A stretch of 64,000 bases of DNA from Pseudomonas fluvialis (lineage in GTDB: Bacteria > Pseudomonadota > Gammaproteobacteria > Pseudomonadales > Pseudomonadaceae). Positions 19,157 to 28,152 of this stretch are shown here, piece after piece. The DNA lies in the NCBI RefSeq assembly GCF_014207935.1, contig NZ_JACHLL010000001.1:620001-684000 (forward strand). The letters are read 5' to 3'. The notes beneath the pieces were generated by a model. It did not search any database. It saw only the letters and a list, made by a program, of their open reading frames with translations, and had not been told where the DNA came from. Position 1 is the stretch's first letter. Every line of letters begins with the position of its first letter. The position numbers were made by a program, and so were the translations under genes.

Positions 19157-20845
19157 ATGCGCCCATTGCTCAGCCTGTTCGTCGGCCTGTTGCTGTGCAG
19201 CAGCCTCCACGCCGAAACGCCCGTCCAACGCCCCCAGCATGCACTGGTGGCCAGCGCCCATCCGGCCGCCACCGTCGCCGGACTGGAAACCCTGGCCGCC
19301 GGCGGCAATGCCTTCGACGCGGCCGTGGCAGTAGCTGCCGCCCTGGCGGTGGCAGAACCCTATGGCTCGGGCCTGGGCGGCGGCGGGTTCTTTCTGCTGA
19401 GAGAGGCAGGGACAACGCCACGCTATCGCTTCGTCGATGCGCGCGAACGGGCGCCGCTCAAGGCCCACGCCAGCATGTATGCCACTCCCGGCAAGGCAGG
19501 CCAGGCGCCGTCACTGGACGGTGCTCTGGCTGCCGCCATCCCCGGCCTGCCCGCCGCACTCGCCCACCTCAGCCAGCGCTATGGCAAGCTGGCGCTGCGC
19601 GACAGCCTGTATCCTGCTCAGCGCCTGGCACGTGATGGCATCGGCATCGATGCGCTGTACCGCGAACGAGTCAGCTGGCGGCTCAAGGCCATGCAGGCGG
19701 ACCCCGAGACGGCGCGCATTTTCCTGAGCGATAACCAGGCGCCCGCCGAGCACAGCCTGCTGCGCCAGCCGGAGCTGGCCAGCACCCTGCAACGCCTTGC
19801 CGATCACGGCCACGCCGGCTTCTACAGCGGACGTACCGCCGATCTGCTGGTGCGCGCGGTCCAGGCCGCTGGCGGCATCTGGACCCACAAGGACCTTACG
19901 GACTATCGGGTGATCGAGCGTCAGCCGCTACGCGCCAAGCTGCAGGATGGGCGTGAACTGATCACCGCACCACCGCCCTCGGCCGGCGGCGTGGCGCTGA
20001 TCCAGAGCCTGGCCATGCTGCAACAACTGAACTGGCGCAAGGCCGATACCCTCACCCGCGATCATCTGGTCATCGAAAGCCTGCGCCGCGCCTACCGCGA
20101 CCGAGGCCTGCTGGGCGACCCGGATCAGGTGCGCAATCCGCTGGCCAGCCTGCTGGCACCGGCCTACCTGCAACAACTGGCGCGTTCCATCGACCGCCAG
20201 AAGGCCACGCCCAGCAGTAGCCTGCCCCCCGCCACCGCCTGGCACGAAGGCCAGCACACCACTCACTTCACCGTGATCGACCAGGCCGGCAATGCCGTCA
20301 GCGCCACCCTGTCGATCAACCTGCCATTCGGCGCCGCCTTTACTGCCAAAGGCAGCGGGGTGCTGCTGAACAACGAGATGGATGACTTCGCCAAGGCCGT
20401 GGATGAGCAGAACGCCTATGGCCTGACCGGCAGCCAGGCCAACCTGATCGCTCCGGGCAAACGCCCGCTGTCGAGCATGACGCCGAGCTTCGTCGAGAGC
20501 GCCGGTGAGCTGAGCAGCTTCGGCACACCGGGCGGCAGCCGCATTCCCAGCATGGTGCTGCTGGGCATCCTCGAATACCTGGACGGCCAGCCGATCGAAC
20601 GCTGGGCCACCCGCCCGCGCTTTCACCACCAATACCTGCCGGATGTGCTGGAGTACGAGCCGGCCACCTTCAGCAGCCAGGAGAAGGCCGGACTGCTGCG
20701 CCTAGGCCATCAGCTGCAAAGCACCAATCGCCGCTATGGCAACCTGCAGGTGCTGCGCTGGAACAAGCAGAGTGGCGCAGTCGAAGGCGCCAGCGACCCC
20801 CGCGGGCTAGGCCGGGCAGATACTCTCGCCCTGCCACCACAATGA
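19157..20845 (+). CDS. ggt: Gamma-glutamyltransferase
   Basis: The 562-residue precursor has a Sec signal peptide (residues about 1-19) and is a periplasmic N-terminal nucleophile hydrolase that cleaves glutathione and gamma-glutamyl compounds. The self-processing and catalytic Thr368 is in GQHTTHFTVID, giving a large and a small subunit. PLSSMTPSFV and GTPGGSRIPSMVL form the substrate-binding and oxyanion region. ATG 19157 is used because it starts the signal peptide; the in-frame ATG at 19115 is unlikely. A strong intrinsic terminator follows directly. Confidence 0.92.
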   Translation: MRPLLSLFVGLLLCSSLHAETPVQRPQHALVASAHPAATVAGLETLAAGGNAFDAAVAVAAALAVAEPYGSGLGGGGFFLLREAGTTPRYRFVDARERAPLKAHASMYATPGKAGQAPSLDGALAAAIPGLPAALAHLSQRYGKLALRDSLYPAQRLARDGIGIDALYRERVSWRLKAMQADPETARIFLSDNQAPAEHSLLRQPELASTLQRLADHGHAGFYSGRTADLLVRAVQAAGGIWTHKDLTDYRVIERQPLRAKLQDGRELITAPPPSAGGVALIQSLAMLQQLNWRKADTLTRDHLVIESLRRAYRDRGLLGDPDQVRNPLASLLAPAYLQQLARSIDRQKATPSSSLPPATAWHEGQHTTHFTVIDQAGNAVSATLSINLPFGAAFTAKGSGVLLNNEMDDFAKAVDEQNAYGLTGSQANLIAPGKRPLSSMTPSFVESAGELSSFGTPGGSRIPSMVLLGILEYLDGQPIERWATRPRFHHQYLPDVLEYEPATFSSQEKAGLLRLGHQLQSTNRRYGNLQVLRWNKQSGAVEGASDPRGLGRADTLALPPQ

Positions 20846-20874
20846 AAAAGGCCGGTCAGTGACCGGCCTTTTCT
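20845..20874 (+). terminator. Rho-independent terminator after ggt
   Basis: AAAAAGGCCGGTCA and TGACCGGCCTTTT form a GC-rich stem flanked by A-run and T-run, so it can work in both directions. It separates ggt from the convergent small membrane protein gene. Confidence 0.85.
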
Positions 20875-20887
20875 GATGCGCTTGCGC

Positions 20888-21232
20888 TTACTTGCCGCTG
20901 TACGCCGGCGCGCTGGTGGTGCAACCCAGGCAACGCACGAAGGCTTCACGACCCGGCTCGCCGACCAGCGCATCCGCTGCCTCACCCACGTTACCGCCCA
21001 GAGCGGTGAACGGCAGGCTGACGACGAAGACGGCAGCACCGATCACGGTGGCGCCAATCAGCAGCGGACGGGCAATCAACAGGTCACCAACCATGGAAAA
21101 CGCTCTTGGCGCGCCCGTGGTATAGGTAGGATCACCACTAGTGTTCTGCTGCACCACCTCGGCATGTGCCGGCAGCGTCAGAAGGCCAGTGGTCAGCGCC
21201 AGGACAGCAGCGGTGGTACGGAACAGGTTCAT
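20888..21232 (-). CDS. Small exported membrane protein of unknown function
   Basis: The protein has 114 residues: a signal peptide (about residues 1-24, ending AHA), a short hydrophilic loop and a hydrophobic segment at about residues 50-75 ([20 protein letters not shown]). Two cysteines stand in [10 protein letters not shown] near the C-terminus. Related Pseudomonas proteins are sometimes called 'multidrug transporter', but one membrane segment cannot form a transporter, so that name should not be copied. It is convergent with ggt across a shared terminator. Function unknown. Confidence 0.75.
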   Translation of the reverse strand: MNLFRTTAAVLALTTGLLTLPAHAEVVQQNTSGDPTYTTGAPRAFSMVGDLLIARPLLIGATVIGAAVFVVSLPFTALGGNVGEAADALVGEPGREAFVRCLGCTTSAPAYSGK

Positions 21233-21306
21233 GGTTGCGATCCTTCAGGAGTTCTCGTTGTCGGTTAACTATAACAGCGCTTCGGAAAAAGTCAGCGTGA
21301 TGCAGG

Positions 21307-21888
21307 TCAATCCCCGTAGAACGCATATTCCGGCTTTTTCGGCGGATAAGGTCGGAAGAATGCCAACATGGCCTTGAGGTCGGCCGCCTGGTCACCGGTG
21401 GGCTGAAACGCCGGTCCAATCACGATGCGCCTCTCGGCATAGTCCAGCGCCGCCAGCACTATGGGTACACCAGCGCCGCGGGCGATGTGATAGAAGCCCA
21501 TTTTCCAGCGCTCGACCTTCTTGCGCGTGCCCTCCGGCGAAAGAATCAGCATGAACTCAGGGTTGTCGCGAAAGCCCTGAATCGCCTGATCGACCATGTT
21601 CAGCTTGAGATGGCGACGCACCGGAATACCGCCCCAGCGCTGCAACAGATTGTTGAACGGCCAACGGAAGATGGTGTGCTTGCCGAACCAGCGGGCATTC
21701 AGGCGCAGGACGAACTTGGCGGCGAGAAACAGCACGAAGTCCCAGTTCGAGGTGTGATGGGCACCGATCACCACGAACTTGTCGAGCGCGGGCATCTGCC
21801 CCTCGATACGCCAGCCCATCAGGCGCAGGACCGTACGCCCGACCCACTCGGCAAAGGGGTTGGGCGGAAGATAATTGCCGGACATCAT
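21307..21888 (-). CDS. Lysophospholipid acyltransferase-like protein
   Basis: A 193-residue protein of the PlsC-like acyltransferase family. The catalytic HX4D box is H45-T-S-N-W-D50, and PEGTR at 118-122 is the second substrate-binding motif. It is shorter than PlsC and lacks a clear transmembrane anchor, so it may be peripheral. It probably transfers an acyl chain to a lysophospholipid or another polar lipid. It lies 39 bases downstream of mutM on the same strand and may share its transcript. The acyl acceptor is not known. Confidence 0.85.
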   Translation of the reverse strand: MMSGNYLPPNPFAEWVGRTVLRLMGWRIEGQMPALDKFVVIGAHHTSNWDFVLFLAAKFVLRLNARWFGKHTIFRWPFNNLLQRWGGIPVRRHLKLNMVDQAIQGFRDNPEFMLILSPEGTRKKVERWKMGFYHIARGAGVPIVLAALDYAERRIVIGPAFQPTGDQAADLKAMLAFFRPYPPKKPEYAFYGD

Positions 21889-21927
21889 TCACCTCTTATT
21901 CTTGTTCTCGGCAGTTTCGGACGGGGT

Positions 21928-22740
21928 TCAGCGCTGGCACTTGCCACAGTAGACACTGGCGCGCTGGCCCAGCTTGACCTCGCGCAGGGTGCTGCCGCAG
22001 CACTTGCAGAATTCGCCACCTCGTCCGTAGACGAACAGCTCCTGCTGGAAGTAACCAGGCTGGCCGTCGCCGCCGACGAAATCGCGCAGCGTGGTGCCGC
22101 CGCGCTCGATGGCATGAGCAAGGATACGTTTGATCTCTTCGCCCAGGCGCAGGTAGCGAGCCCGCGAAATGCTCCCGGCCTCGCGGCGCGGGTCGATGCC
22201 CGCCGCAAACAGCGCCTCGGTGGCGTAGATATTGCCAACGCCGACCACCACCGCGTTATCCATGATGAAGGGTTTGACCGCCATGCTGCGCCCGCGCGAC
22301 AGCTCATACAGGCGCTCACCGTCGAAGGCGCCGCCCAGCGGCTCGGGCCCCAACCTGATCAGCAGCTCATGGGCCAGCGGCTCACGACTCCAGAGCAGGG
22401 CGCCGAAACGGCGCGGATCGGTGTAGCGCAGGGCCAGGCCCGACTCCAGCTCGATATCGACATGCTCGTGCTTGGCCGCCGGCGTGCCAACCGGCACCAG
22501 ACGCAGGCTGCCGGACATACCCAGATGGGCAATCAGCGTGCCGCTTTCGGCCTTGATCAGCAGGTACTTGGCGCGACGCTCGACCGCCTCGATGCGCTGG
22601 CCGGACAGACAGACATCCAGATCTTCGGGAATCGGCCAGCGCAGTCGGCGCTCGCGCACCAGGACACGACTGACACGCTGCCCCAGCAGGTGGGGTTCGA
22701 TACCGCGACGGGTGGTTTCGACTTCGGGTAATTCAGGCAT
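21928..22740 (-). CDS. mutM: Formamidopyrimidine-DNA glycosylase MutM (Fpg)
   Basis: MutM removes oxidised purines such as 8-oxoguanine and cuts the DNA backbone by beta/delta-elimination. The 270 residues begin MPELPEVE, so after Met removal Pro2 is the Schiff-base nucleophile and Glu3 the catalytic acid. The C-terminal zinc finger is complete, with CKCC at about residues 246-249 and a second pair in YCGKCQR. Length and motifs are normal. It stands between the HDOD gene and the acyltransferase gene on the minus strand. Confidence 0.97.
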   Translation of the reverse strand: MPELPEVETTRRGIEPHLLGQRVSRVLVRERRLRWPIPEDLDVCLSGQRIEAVERRAKYLLIKAESGTLIAHLGMSGSLRLVPVGTPAAKHEHVDIELESGLALRYTDPRRFGALLWSREPLAHELLIRLGPEPLGGAFDGERLYELSRGRSMAVKPFIMDNAVVVGVGNIYATEALFAAGIDPRREAGSISRARYLRLGEEIKRILAHAIERGGTTLRDFVGGDGQPGYFQQELFVYGRGGEFCKCCGSTLREVKLGQRASVYCGKCQR

Positions 22741-22826
22741 GACAACCAGACAGATAAACAGCAGGCCGTCACCTTAGCAGCGCCACCGACGCCTCACCAG
22801 CCCACCACTGGGCTGGCACGACGGCA

Positions 22827-23699
22827 TCACGCGGAGCCGACACCCAGTTCGTTGAGGCTGTCCATGCAGTTCTCGAAGTCGTACTCGGAAAGTCCGACGT
22901 ATTCCAGCACGGTGGGCTGCAGCACAGCCCACTCGTGGTCCTCGGCCTGCTTGCCCAGCACCCGGTGGCAGGCGCAGATGTGCTCGGCCATCTTGAGAAT
23001 GGCCAGCAGGGTTTTCAGACGGGCATTGCGCGAGGAATCCTCGGTGAAGATCGCCAGCAGATTGTGATGGTTGGCGATGGCCTCGCACAGGTGCTCCGGC
23101 AGGCGCCAGGAGCGCGCGGTGAAATAGCCGACCACGGCGTGGTTGGTATTGAGCCTGTCGTTCTCCACGTCCACAACGCGGCGTTCGTCGTTGTTGCTGG
23201 CATAGGCCTCTTCCAGCACCTGCATGTAGTCGGGGAAGCGTTTGACCATCAGCGGAATGCCGCAGTTGTGGAACAGGCCCAGGGCATAGCACTCGTCGGC
23301 AGGCTGGTAGCCGATGCGCTTGGCCAGGGTCAGGCAGGTCATCGCCACATCCTGGGCGGTATCCCAGAAGCGGTTGAGGGTGACGATGGTCTCGTCGCTC
23401 ATTTCGCCCTTGATCGACTGGGCATTGATCAGGTTGATCACCGTGTTGCAACCGAGCAGGTTGACCGCCTGCTGGATCGAGGCGATGCGGTTGGCCAGGC
23501 CAAAATGCGGCGAATTGACGATCTTCAGCAACGCCCCGGACAGCCCAGGATCCTGACCGATGAGCCTGGCGATGGCCTTCAGGTCGGGCTCAGGCATCAA
23601 CTGCTCCATCTGCAGATCGACCATGATCTGCGGCTGGGGCGGCACGCTGATGCCATGCAGAAATTCCTGGATTTGCCCTTCGCTGAGCTCTACTGCCAT
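22827..23699 (-). CDS. HDOD domain signalling protein
   Basis: A 290-residue protein filled mostly by an HDOD domain, a catalytically weak relative of HD phosphohydrolases found in bacterial signalling proteins. The HD motif region reads LGLFHNCGIP, without the full His-Asp metal pair, so enzyme activity is doubtful. PSLR-like helices such as LLKIVNSPHFGLAN and SIQQAVNLLG are typical. I used ATG 23699; a GTG at 23708 is possible. Such proteins affect virulence, motility or DNA repair in pseudomonads, but no specific role can be assigned. Confidence 0.85.
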   Translation of the reverse strand: MAVELSEGQIQEFLHGISVPPQPQIMVDLQMEQLMPEPDLKAIARLIGQDPGLSGALLKIVNSPHFGLANRIASIQQAVNLLGCNTVINLINAQSIKGEMSDETIVTLNRFWDTAQDVAMTCLTLAKRIGYQPADECYALGLFHNCGIPLMVKRFPDYMQVLEEAYASNNDERRVVDVENDRLNTNHAVVGYFTARSWRLPEHLCEAIANHHNLLAIFTEDSSRNARLKTLLAILKMAEHICACHRVLGKQAEDHEWAVLQPTVLEYVGLSEYDFENCMDSLNELGVGSA

Positions 23700-23802
23700 G
23701 ACTGTCACGCGCCAGAAGACCGAAAAGTGATCTCAAGTGTAGCCGCAAAGGCACCAGCCTAATCATGATTTATGGCAAGGGCCGGACAGGCTGTCGCTCG
23801 GC

Positions 23803-23808
23803 TATAAT
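23803..23808 (+). promoter_or_regulatory. -10 box of a probable rlmI promoter
   Basis: A perfect TATAAT lies 28 bases upstream of the rlmI start codon, in the context GGCTATAATGCCGGCC. No good -35 box is seen at the right distance, so it may be a weak or activator-dependent promoter. Confidence 0.45.
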
Positions 23809-23836
23809 GCCGGCCTTTTTCCGGAGAGCCTGCCCC

Positions 23837-25033
23837 ATGAGCCTGCCCAGCCTGCGCCTCAAAGCCAATGCCGATCGCCGTCTGCGCGCCGGTCACCTGT
23901 GGGTCTACAGCAACGAGATCGATGTCGCCGCCACCCCACTGGCCGGCTTCGCCCCCGGCGACCAGGCCATCCTCGAAGCGGCAGGTGGCAAGCCACTGGG
24001 CGTGGTGGCGATGAGCCCGAACAACCTGATCTGTGCCCGCCTGGTGTCGCGCGAAGTCAAACACATCCTCGACAAGTCGCTGCTGGTTCACCGCCTGAAT
24101 GTCTGCCTGTCGCTGCGTGAGCGCCTGTTCGACAAGCCGTTCTACCGTTTGGTATACGGCGACTCCGACCTGCTCCCGGGCCTGGTGGTCGATCGCTTCG
24201 GCGACCACGTGGTGGTCCAGTTGGCCTCGGCGACCATGGAGCACCACAAGCACGATGTGGTCGAAGCACTGGTTCAGGTGCTCAAACCCACCGGCATCCT
24301 GCTGCGCAACGACGCCAGCTCGCGCGACGCCGAAGGCCTGCCGCGCTATGTGGACACGGCCTACGGCCAGGTGCCGGACTGGGTTGCCCTGGAAGAGAAC
24401 GGGGTAAAGTTCGAGGCACCGGTGCGTGAAGGCCAGAAGACCGGCTGGTTCTACGACCACCGCATGAACCGTGCGCGCCTGGCGCCCTACGTCAAGGGCA
24501 AGCGCGTGCTCGATCTGTTCAGCTACATCGGCGGCTGGGGCGTGCAGGCCGCGGCCTTCGGTGCCAGCGAAGTGATGTGCGTGGATGCCTCGGGCTTTGC
24601 CCTGGACGGCGTCGAGCGCAACGCCGCGCTCAATGGCGTGGCCGAGAAGATGGCGTGTGTCGAAGGCGACGTGTTCGAGGCACTCAAGGAGCTCAAGGCC
24701 TCGGAAGAGCGCTTCGACGTGATCATCACCGACCCTCCTGCCTTCATCAAACGCAAGAAGGACCTGAAAAACGGCGAGGCCGCCTACCGCCGCCTCAACG
24801 AACAGGCCATGCGCCTGCTCAACAAGGACGGCATCCTGGTCAGCGCCAGCTGCTCCATGCACCTGCCCGAAGACGACCTGCAGAACATCCTGCTGACCAG
24901 CGCCCGCCACCTCGACCGCAATATCCAGTTGCTCGAGCGCGGCAGCCAGGGCCCGGACCATCCGGTACACCCGGCGATCCACGAAACGCGCTACATCAAG
25001 AGCCTGACCTGCCGCCTGCTGCCCAACAGCTGA
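23837..25033 (+). CDS. rlmI: 23S rRNA (cytosine1962-C5)-methyltransferase RlmI
   Basis: The protein has 398 residues. An N-terminal PUA-like RNA-binding domain (about residues 1-75, RAGHLWVYSNEID) is followed by a central domain and a class I SAM methyltransferase, with VLDLFSYIGGW as the SAM loop and DPPAF at residues 299-303. The C-terminal catalytic Cys region SASCSMHL is present. This order is diagnostic of RlmI, which methylates C1962 of 23S rRNA. ATG 23837 gives the expected start MSLPSLRLK. Confidence 0.92.
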   Translation: MSLPSLRLKANADRRLRAGHLWVYSNEIDVAATPLAGFAPGDQAILEAAGGKPLGVVAMSPNNLICARLVSREVKHILDKSLLVHRLNVCLSLRERLFDKPFYRLVYGDSDLLPGLVVDRFGDHVVVQLASATMEHHKHDVVEALVQVLKPTGILLRNDASSRDAEGLPRYVDTAYGQVPDWVALEENGVKFEAPVREGQKTGWFYDHRMNRARLAPYVKGKRVLDLFSYIGGWGVQAAAFGASEVMCVDASGFALDGVERNAALNGVAEKMACVEGDVFEALKELKASEERFDVIITDPPAFIKRKKDLKNGEAAYRRLNEQAMRLLNKDGILVSASCSMHLPEDDLQNILLTSARHLDRNIQLLERGSQGPDHPVHPAIHETRYIKSLTCRLLPNS

Positions 25034-25041
25034 TCACGCCA

Positions 25042-25070
25042 GGCTGGCGGCCAGCCCGACCGCCAGCCTT
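25042..25070 (+). terminator. Probable terminator after rlmI
   Basis: GGCTGGCGG and CCGCCAGCC form a perfect nine-base-pair stem with a nine-base loop, followed by a short T-run. The T-run is brief, so termination may be partial. Confidence 0.55.
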
Positions 25071-25268
25071 TCGCGTCCGACGCACCCCGCGTAGAATCCT
25101 GGCATCCCTTGCCAACCATCCCCGGCGGGCTTGTGAGCCACGACTGAGCGAACGGCGACCCCGTTTCGTAGCCAGTCAGACGGGCAACTCCGGCCATCGT
25201 GCCGCCCCTGTTGCCCGACCCGGCTCACGCAACCCTGATACCGAACCTGATAGCCGCAGGAATCCGTC

Positions 25269-27107
25269 ATGCCCGATTACCGCTCGAAAACCTCCACCTT
25301 CGGTCGCAACATGGCCGGCGCCCGCGCCCTGTGGCGCGCCACCGGGATGAAGGACGAAGACTTCAAGAAGCCGATCATCGCCATCGCCAACTCCTTCACC
25401 CAGTTCGTGCCCGGCCACGTGCACCTGAAGGACCTCGGCCAGCTGGTCGCCCGCGAGATCGAGAAGCACGGCGGCGTGGCCAAGGAATTCAACACCATCG
25501 CCGTCGACGACGGCATCGCCATGGGCCACGACGGCATGCTCTATTCCCTGCCGAGCCGCGAGATCATCGCCGACTCCGTGGAATACATGGTCAACGCCCA
25601 CTGCGCCGACGCCATCGTCTGCATCAGCAACTGCGACAAGATCACCCCCGGCATGCTGATGGCCGCCCTGCGCCTGAACATTCCGGTGGTGTTCGTCTCC
25701 GGCGGGCCGATGGAAGCCGGCAAGACCAAGCTGGCAAGCCACGGCCTGGACCTGGTCGACGCCATGGTGGTGGCCGCCGACGACTCCTGCTCCGATGAAA
25801 AAGTCGCCGAATACGAGCGCAGCGCCTGCCCGACCTGCGGCAGCTGCTCCGGCATGTTCACCGCCAACTCGATGAACTGCCTGATGGAGGCCTTGGGCCT
25901 GGCCCTGCCGGGCAACGGTTCGACCCTGGCCACCCACGCCGACCGCGAGCAGCTGTTCCTGCGCGCCGGGCGCCTGGCCGTCGAGCTGTGCCAGCGTTAC
26001 TACGGCGAGAACGACGAGTCGGTACTGCCGCGCAACGTGGCCAACTTCAAGGCATTCGAGAACGCCATGAGCCTGGACATCGCCATGGGCGGCTCGACCA
26101 ACACCATCCTGCACCTGCTGGCCGCGGCCCAGGAAGGCGAAGTGCCGTTCGACCTGCGCGACATCGATCGTCTGTCGCGCAAGGTGCCGCAGCTGTGCAA
26201 GGTGGCGCCGAACATCCAGAAGTACCATATGGAAGACGTGCACCGCGCCGGCGGCATCTTCTCCATCCTCGGCGAGCTGGCCCGTGGCGGCCTGCTGCAC
26301 ACCGACGTGTCGACCATCCACAGCAAGACCATGGCCGACGCCATCGCCCAATGGGACATCACCCAGACCCGCGATGAGGCCGTGCACACCTTCTTCAAGG
26401 CAGGCCCGGCGGGCATCCCGACCCAGACCGCCTTCAGCCAGTCGACCCGCTGGGAAACCCTGGATGACGACCGCGCCGAAGGCTGCATCCGCTCGGTCGA
26501 GCACGCCTACTCGCAGGAAGGCGGCCTGGCCGTGCTGTACGGCAATATCGCCCTCGACGGCTGCGTGGTGAAGACCGCCGGCGTGGATGAATCCATCCAT
26601 GTGTTCGAAGGCACGGCGAAAATATTCGAGAGCCAGGACAGCGCCGTGAAGGGCATCCTCGCCGATGAAGTGAAGGCCGGGGATATCGTCATCATCCGTT
26701 ACGAAGGCCCGAAAGGCGGCCCGGGCATGCAGGAAATGCTCTACCCGACCTCGTACCTGAAGTCCAAGGGCCTGGGCAAGGCCTGTGCCCTGCTCACCGA
26801 CGGCCGTTTCTCCGGCGGCACCTCCGGCCTGTCGATCGGTCACGCCTCGCCGGAAGCGGCGGCTGGTGGCGCCATCGGCCTGGTGCGCGAAGGCGACAAG
26901 ATCCTCATCGACATCCACCAGCGCTCGATCAACCTGCTGGTGTCCGATGACGAACTGGCCAAGCGCCGCGCCGAGCAGGACAAGCGGGGCTGGAAACCGG
27001 CACAGCCGCGCCCACGCAAGGTGACCACCGCGCTGAAAGCCTACGCCCTGCTCGCCACCAGCGCCGACAAGGGCGCGGTGCGCAACAAGGCCCTGCTGGA
27101 CGACTGA
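25269..27107 (+). CDS. ilvD: Dihydroxy-acid dehydratase IlvD
   Basis: IlvD makes the 2-oxo acid precursors of valine and isoleucine from the dihydroxy acids. The 612 residues match the long [4Fe-4S]-type enzyme. Cluster cysteines are C122 in SNCDKITPG and the C187/C190/C193 group in [23 protein letters not shown] is the C-terminal active-site signature. The 235 bases upstream hold the rlmI terminator and no further gene. A clear intrinsic terminator follows. The position matches ilvD (PA0353) in P. aeruginosa from memory. Confidence 0.96.
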   Translation: MPDYRSKTSTFGRNMAGARALWRATGMKDEDFKKPIIAIANSFTQFVPGHVHLKDLGQLVAREIEKHGGVAKEFNTIAVDDGIAMGHDGMLYSLPSREIIADSVEYMVNAHCADAIVCISNCDKITPGMLMAALRLNIPVVFVSGGPMEAGKTKLASHGLDLVDAMVVAADDSCSDEKVAEYERSACPTCGSCSGMFTANSMNCLMEALGLALPGNGSTLATHADREQLFLRAGRLAVELCQRYYGENDESVLPRNVANFKAFENAMSLDIAMGGSTNTILHLLAAAQEGEVPFDLRDIDRLSRKVPQLCKVAPNIQKYHMEDVHRAGGIFSILGELARGGLLHTDVSTIHSKTMADAIAQWDITQTRDEAVHTFFKAGPAGIPTQTAFSQSTRWETLDDDRAEGCIRSVEHAYSQEGGLAVLYGNIALDGCVVKTAGVDESIHVFEGTAKIFESQDSAVKGILADEVKAGDIVIIRYEGPKGGPGMQEMLYPTSYLKSKGLGKACALLTDGRFSGGTSGLSIGHASPEAAAGGAIGLVREGDKILIDIHQRSINLLVSDDELAKRRAEQDKRGWKPAQPRPRKVTTALKAYALLATSADKGAVRNKALLDD

Positions 27108-27118
27108 GTCGCCCCGCG

Positions 27119-27152
27119 GTGAAAAAGCCCGGCACAGCGCCGGGCTTTTTCA
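27119..27152 (+). terminator. Rho-independent terminator after ilvD
   Basis: GAAAAAGCCCGGC-ACA-GCGCCGGGCTTTTTC forms a strong stem with A- and T-runs. It ends the ilvD transcript 12 bases after the stop codon. Confidence 0.85.
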
Positions 27153-27204
27153 TGGCTGGCATTTGCCTGTCTATAGTGAAGGCAATGTCCGGGAGAGCCC
27201 TTCT

Positions 27205-28149
27205 ATGCTCCGCAGCTTGTTTATTGCCGTGATCCTGCTGCTCAGCGCCTGCCGCGAAACGCCGCATCCCCCACTGCGCATCGCCATCAACCCCTGGCCT
27301 GGCTACGAATTTCTCTACCTGGCCGAACGTCTCAAGCTGTTCGAGGCCGAGGGCGTCGAGGTACGCATTCTCCAGTTCAGCTCGCTGAATGACTCGCGCC
27401 GCGCCTTCGAGCTGGGCAAGGCCGATGGTTTCGGCGGCACCCTGATCGAAACCCTGATCGCAGCGCAGAACAGCCAACGCCGCCCCCAGGTGGTCTACCT
27501 GCCGGACTATTCCAATGGTGGCGACCTGATCGTCGCCCGGCGCGGCATCGACAGCCTCAAAGCGCTGACCGGCAAGCGCGTGGCCATCGAACCCGGCACC
27601 CTGAACGGCTACATCCTCGCCCGCGCCCTGGCGCACCGGGGCGTCGATCTGCATGCCGTCCGGCAGGTCGGCATGCCGCAGGCGGAAATGCACCGCGCTC
27701 TCGCCAATGGCGAGATCGATGCCGCCGTAACCTACGCGCCCTTCTCCGTGGACATGCTCAAGAACCCGCAGCTGCAGCCGCTCTTCAGCACCCGCGAGAT
27801 TCCCGGCGAAGTACTCGACGTACTGGCCATCGACGCCAGCGTGGTGCAACAGCGCCGCGAACAGGTCGACGGCCTGCTGCGCGCCTTCAACCGTGCCCTG
27901 CTCTACAGCCGTGCCCACCCGCAAGAGGCCTACGCCATCATGGCCGCGCGCGAGGGCATCAGTGCGGAAGACTTCCGCAACGCCGCCGAGCATGATCTGA
28001 AAATGCTCGACAGCGCCGACCAGGCCGCCTTCCATGGCCCCGACCAGCGCCTGTTCAAGGCCCTGCAAGCCACCCAGCAGGTGCTGCTGGACAGCGGCGA
28101 GCTGCGCCAGCCGCAGGCGCTGGCTACGCTGATTGCACCGCAGCCCTGA
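27205..28149 (+). CDS. Periplasmic solute-binding lipoprotein of the NitT/TauT/Thi5 type
   Basis: The protein has 314 residues. A signal peptide ends in the lipobox LLSAC (Cys about residue 15), so it is a lipoprotein. The body resembles SsuA/TauA/Thi5 solute-binding proteins: LRIAINPWPGYEFLYLAERL at the start, a mid-chain GKRVAIEPGTLN segment and NGEIDAAVTYAPF. No ABC ATPase or permease gene is adjacent. A large hybrid histidine kinase starts 3 bases after its stop, so this protein is more likely a ligand sensor for that kinase than a transporter component. The ligand is not known. Confidence 0.85.
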   Translation: MLRSLFIAVILLLSACRETPHPPLRIAINPWPGYEFLYLAERLKLFEAEGVEVRILQFSSLNDSRRAFELGKADGFGGTLIETLIAAQNSQRRPQVVYLPDYSNGGDLIVARRGIDSLKALTGKRVAIEPGTLNGYILARALAHRGVDLHAVRQVGMPQAEMHRALANGEIDAAVTYAPFSVDMLKNPQLQPLFSTREIPGEVLDVLAIDASVVQQRREQVDGLLRAFNRALLYSRAHPQEAYAIMAAREGISAEDFRNAAEHDLKMLDSADQAAFHGPDQRLFKALQATQQVLLDSGELRQPQALATLIAPQP

Positions 28150-28152
28150 GTC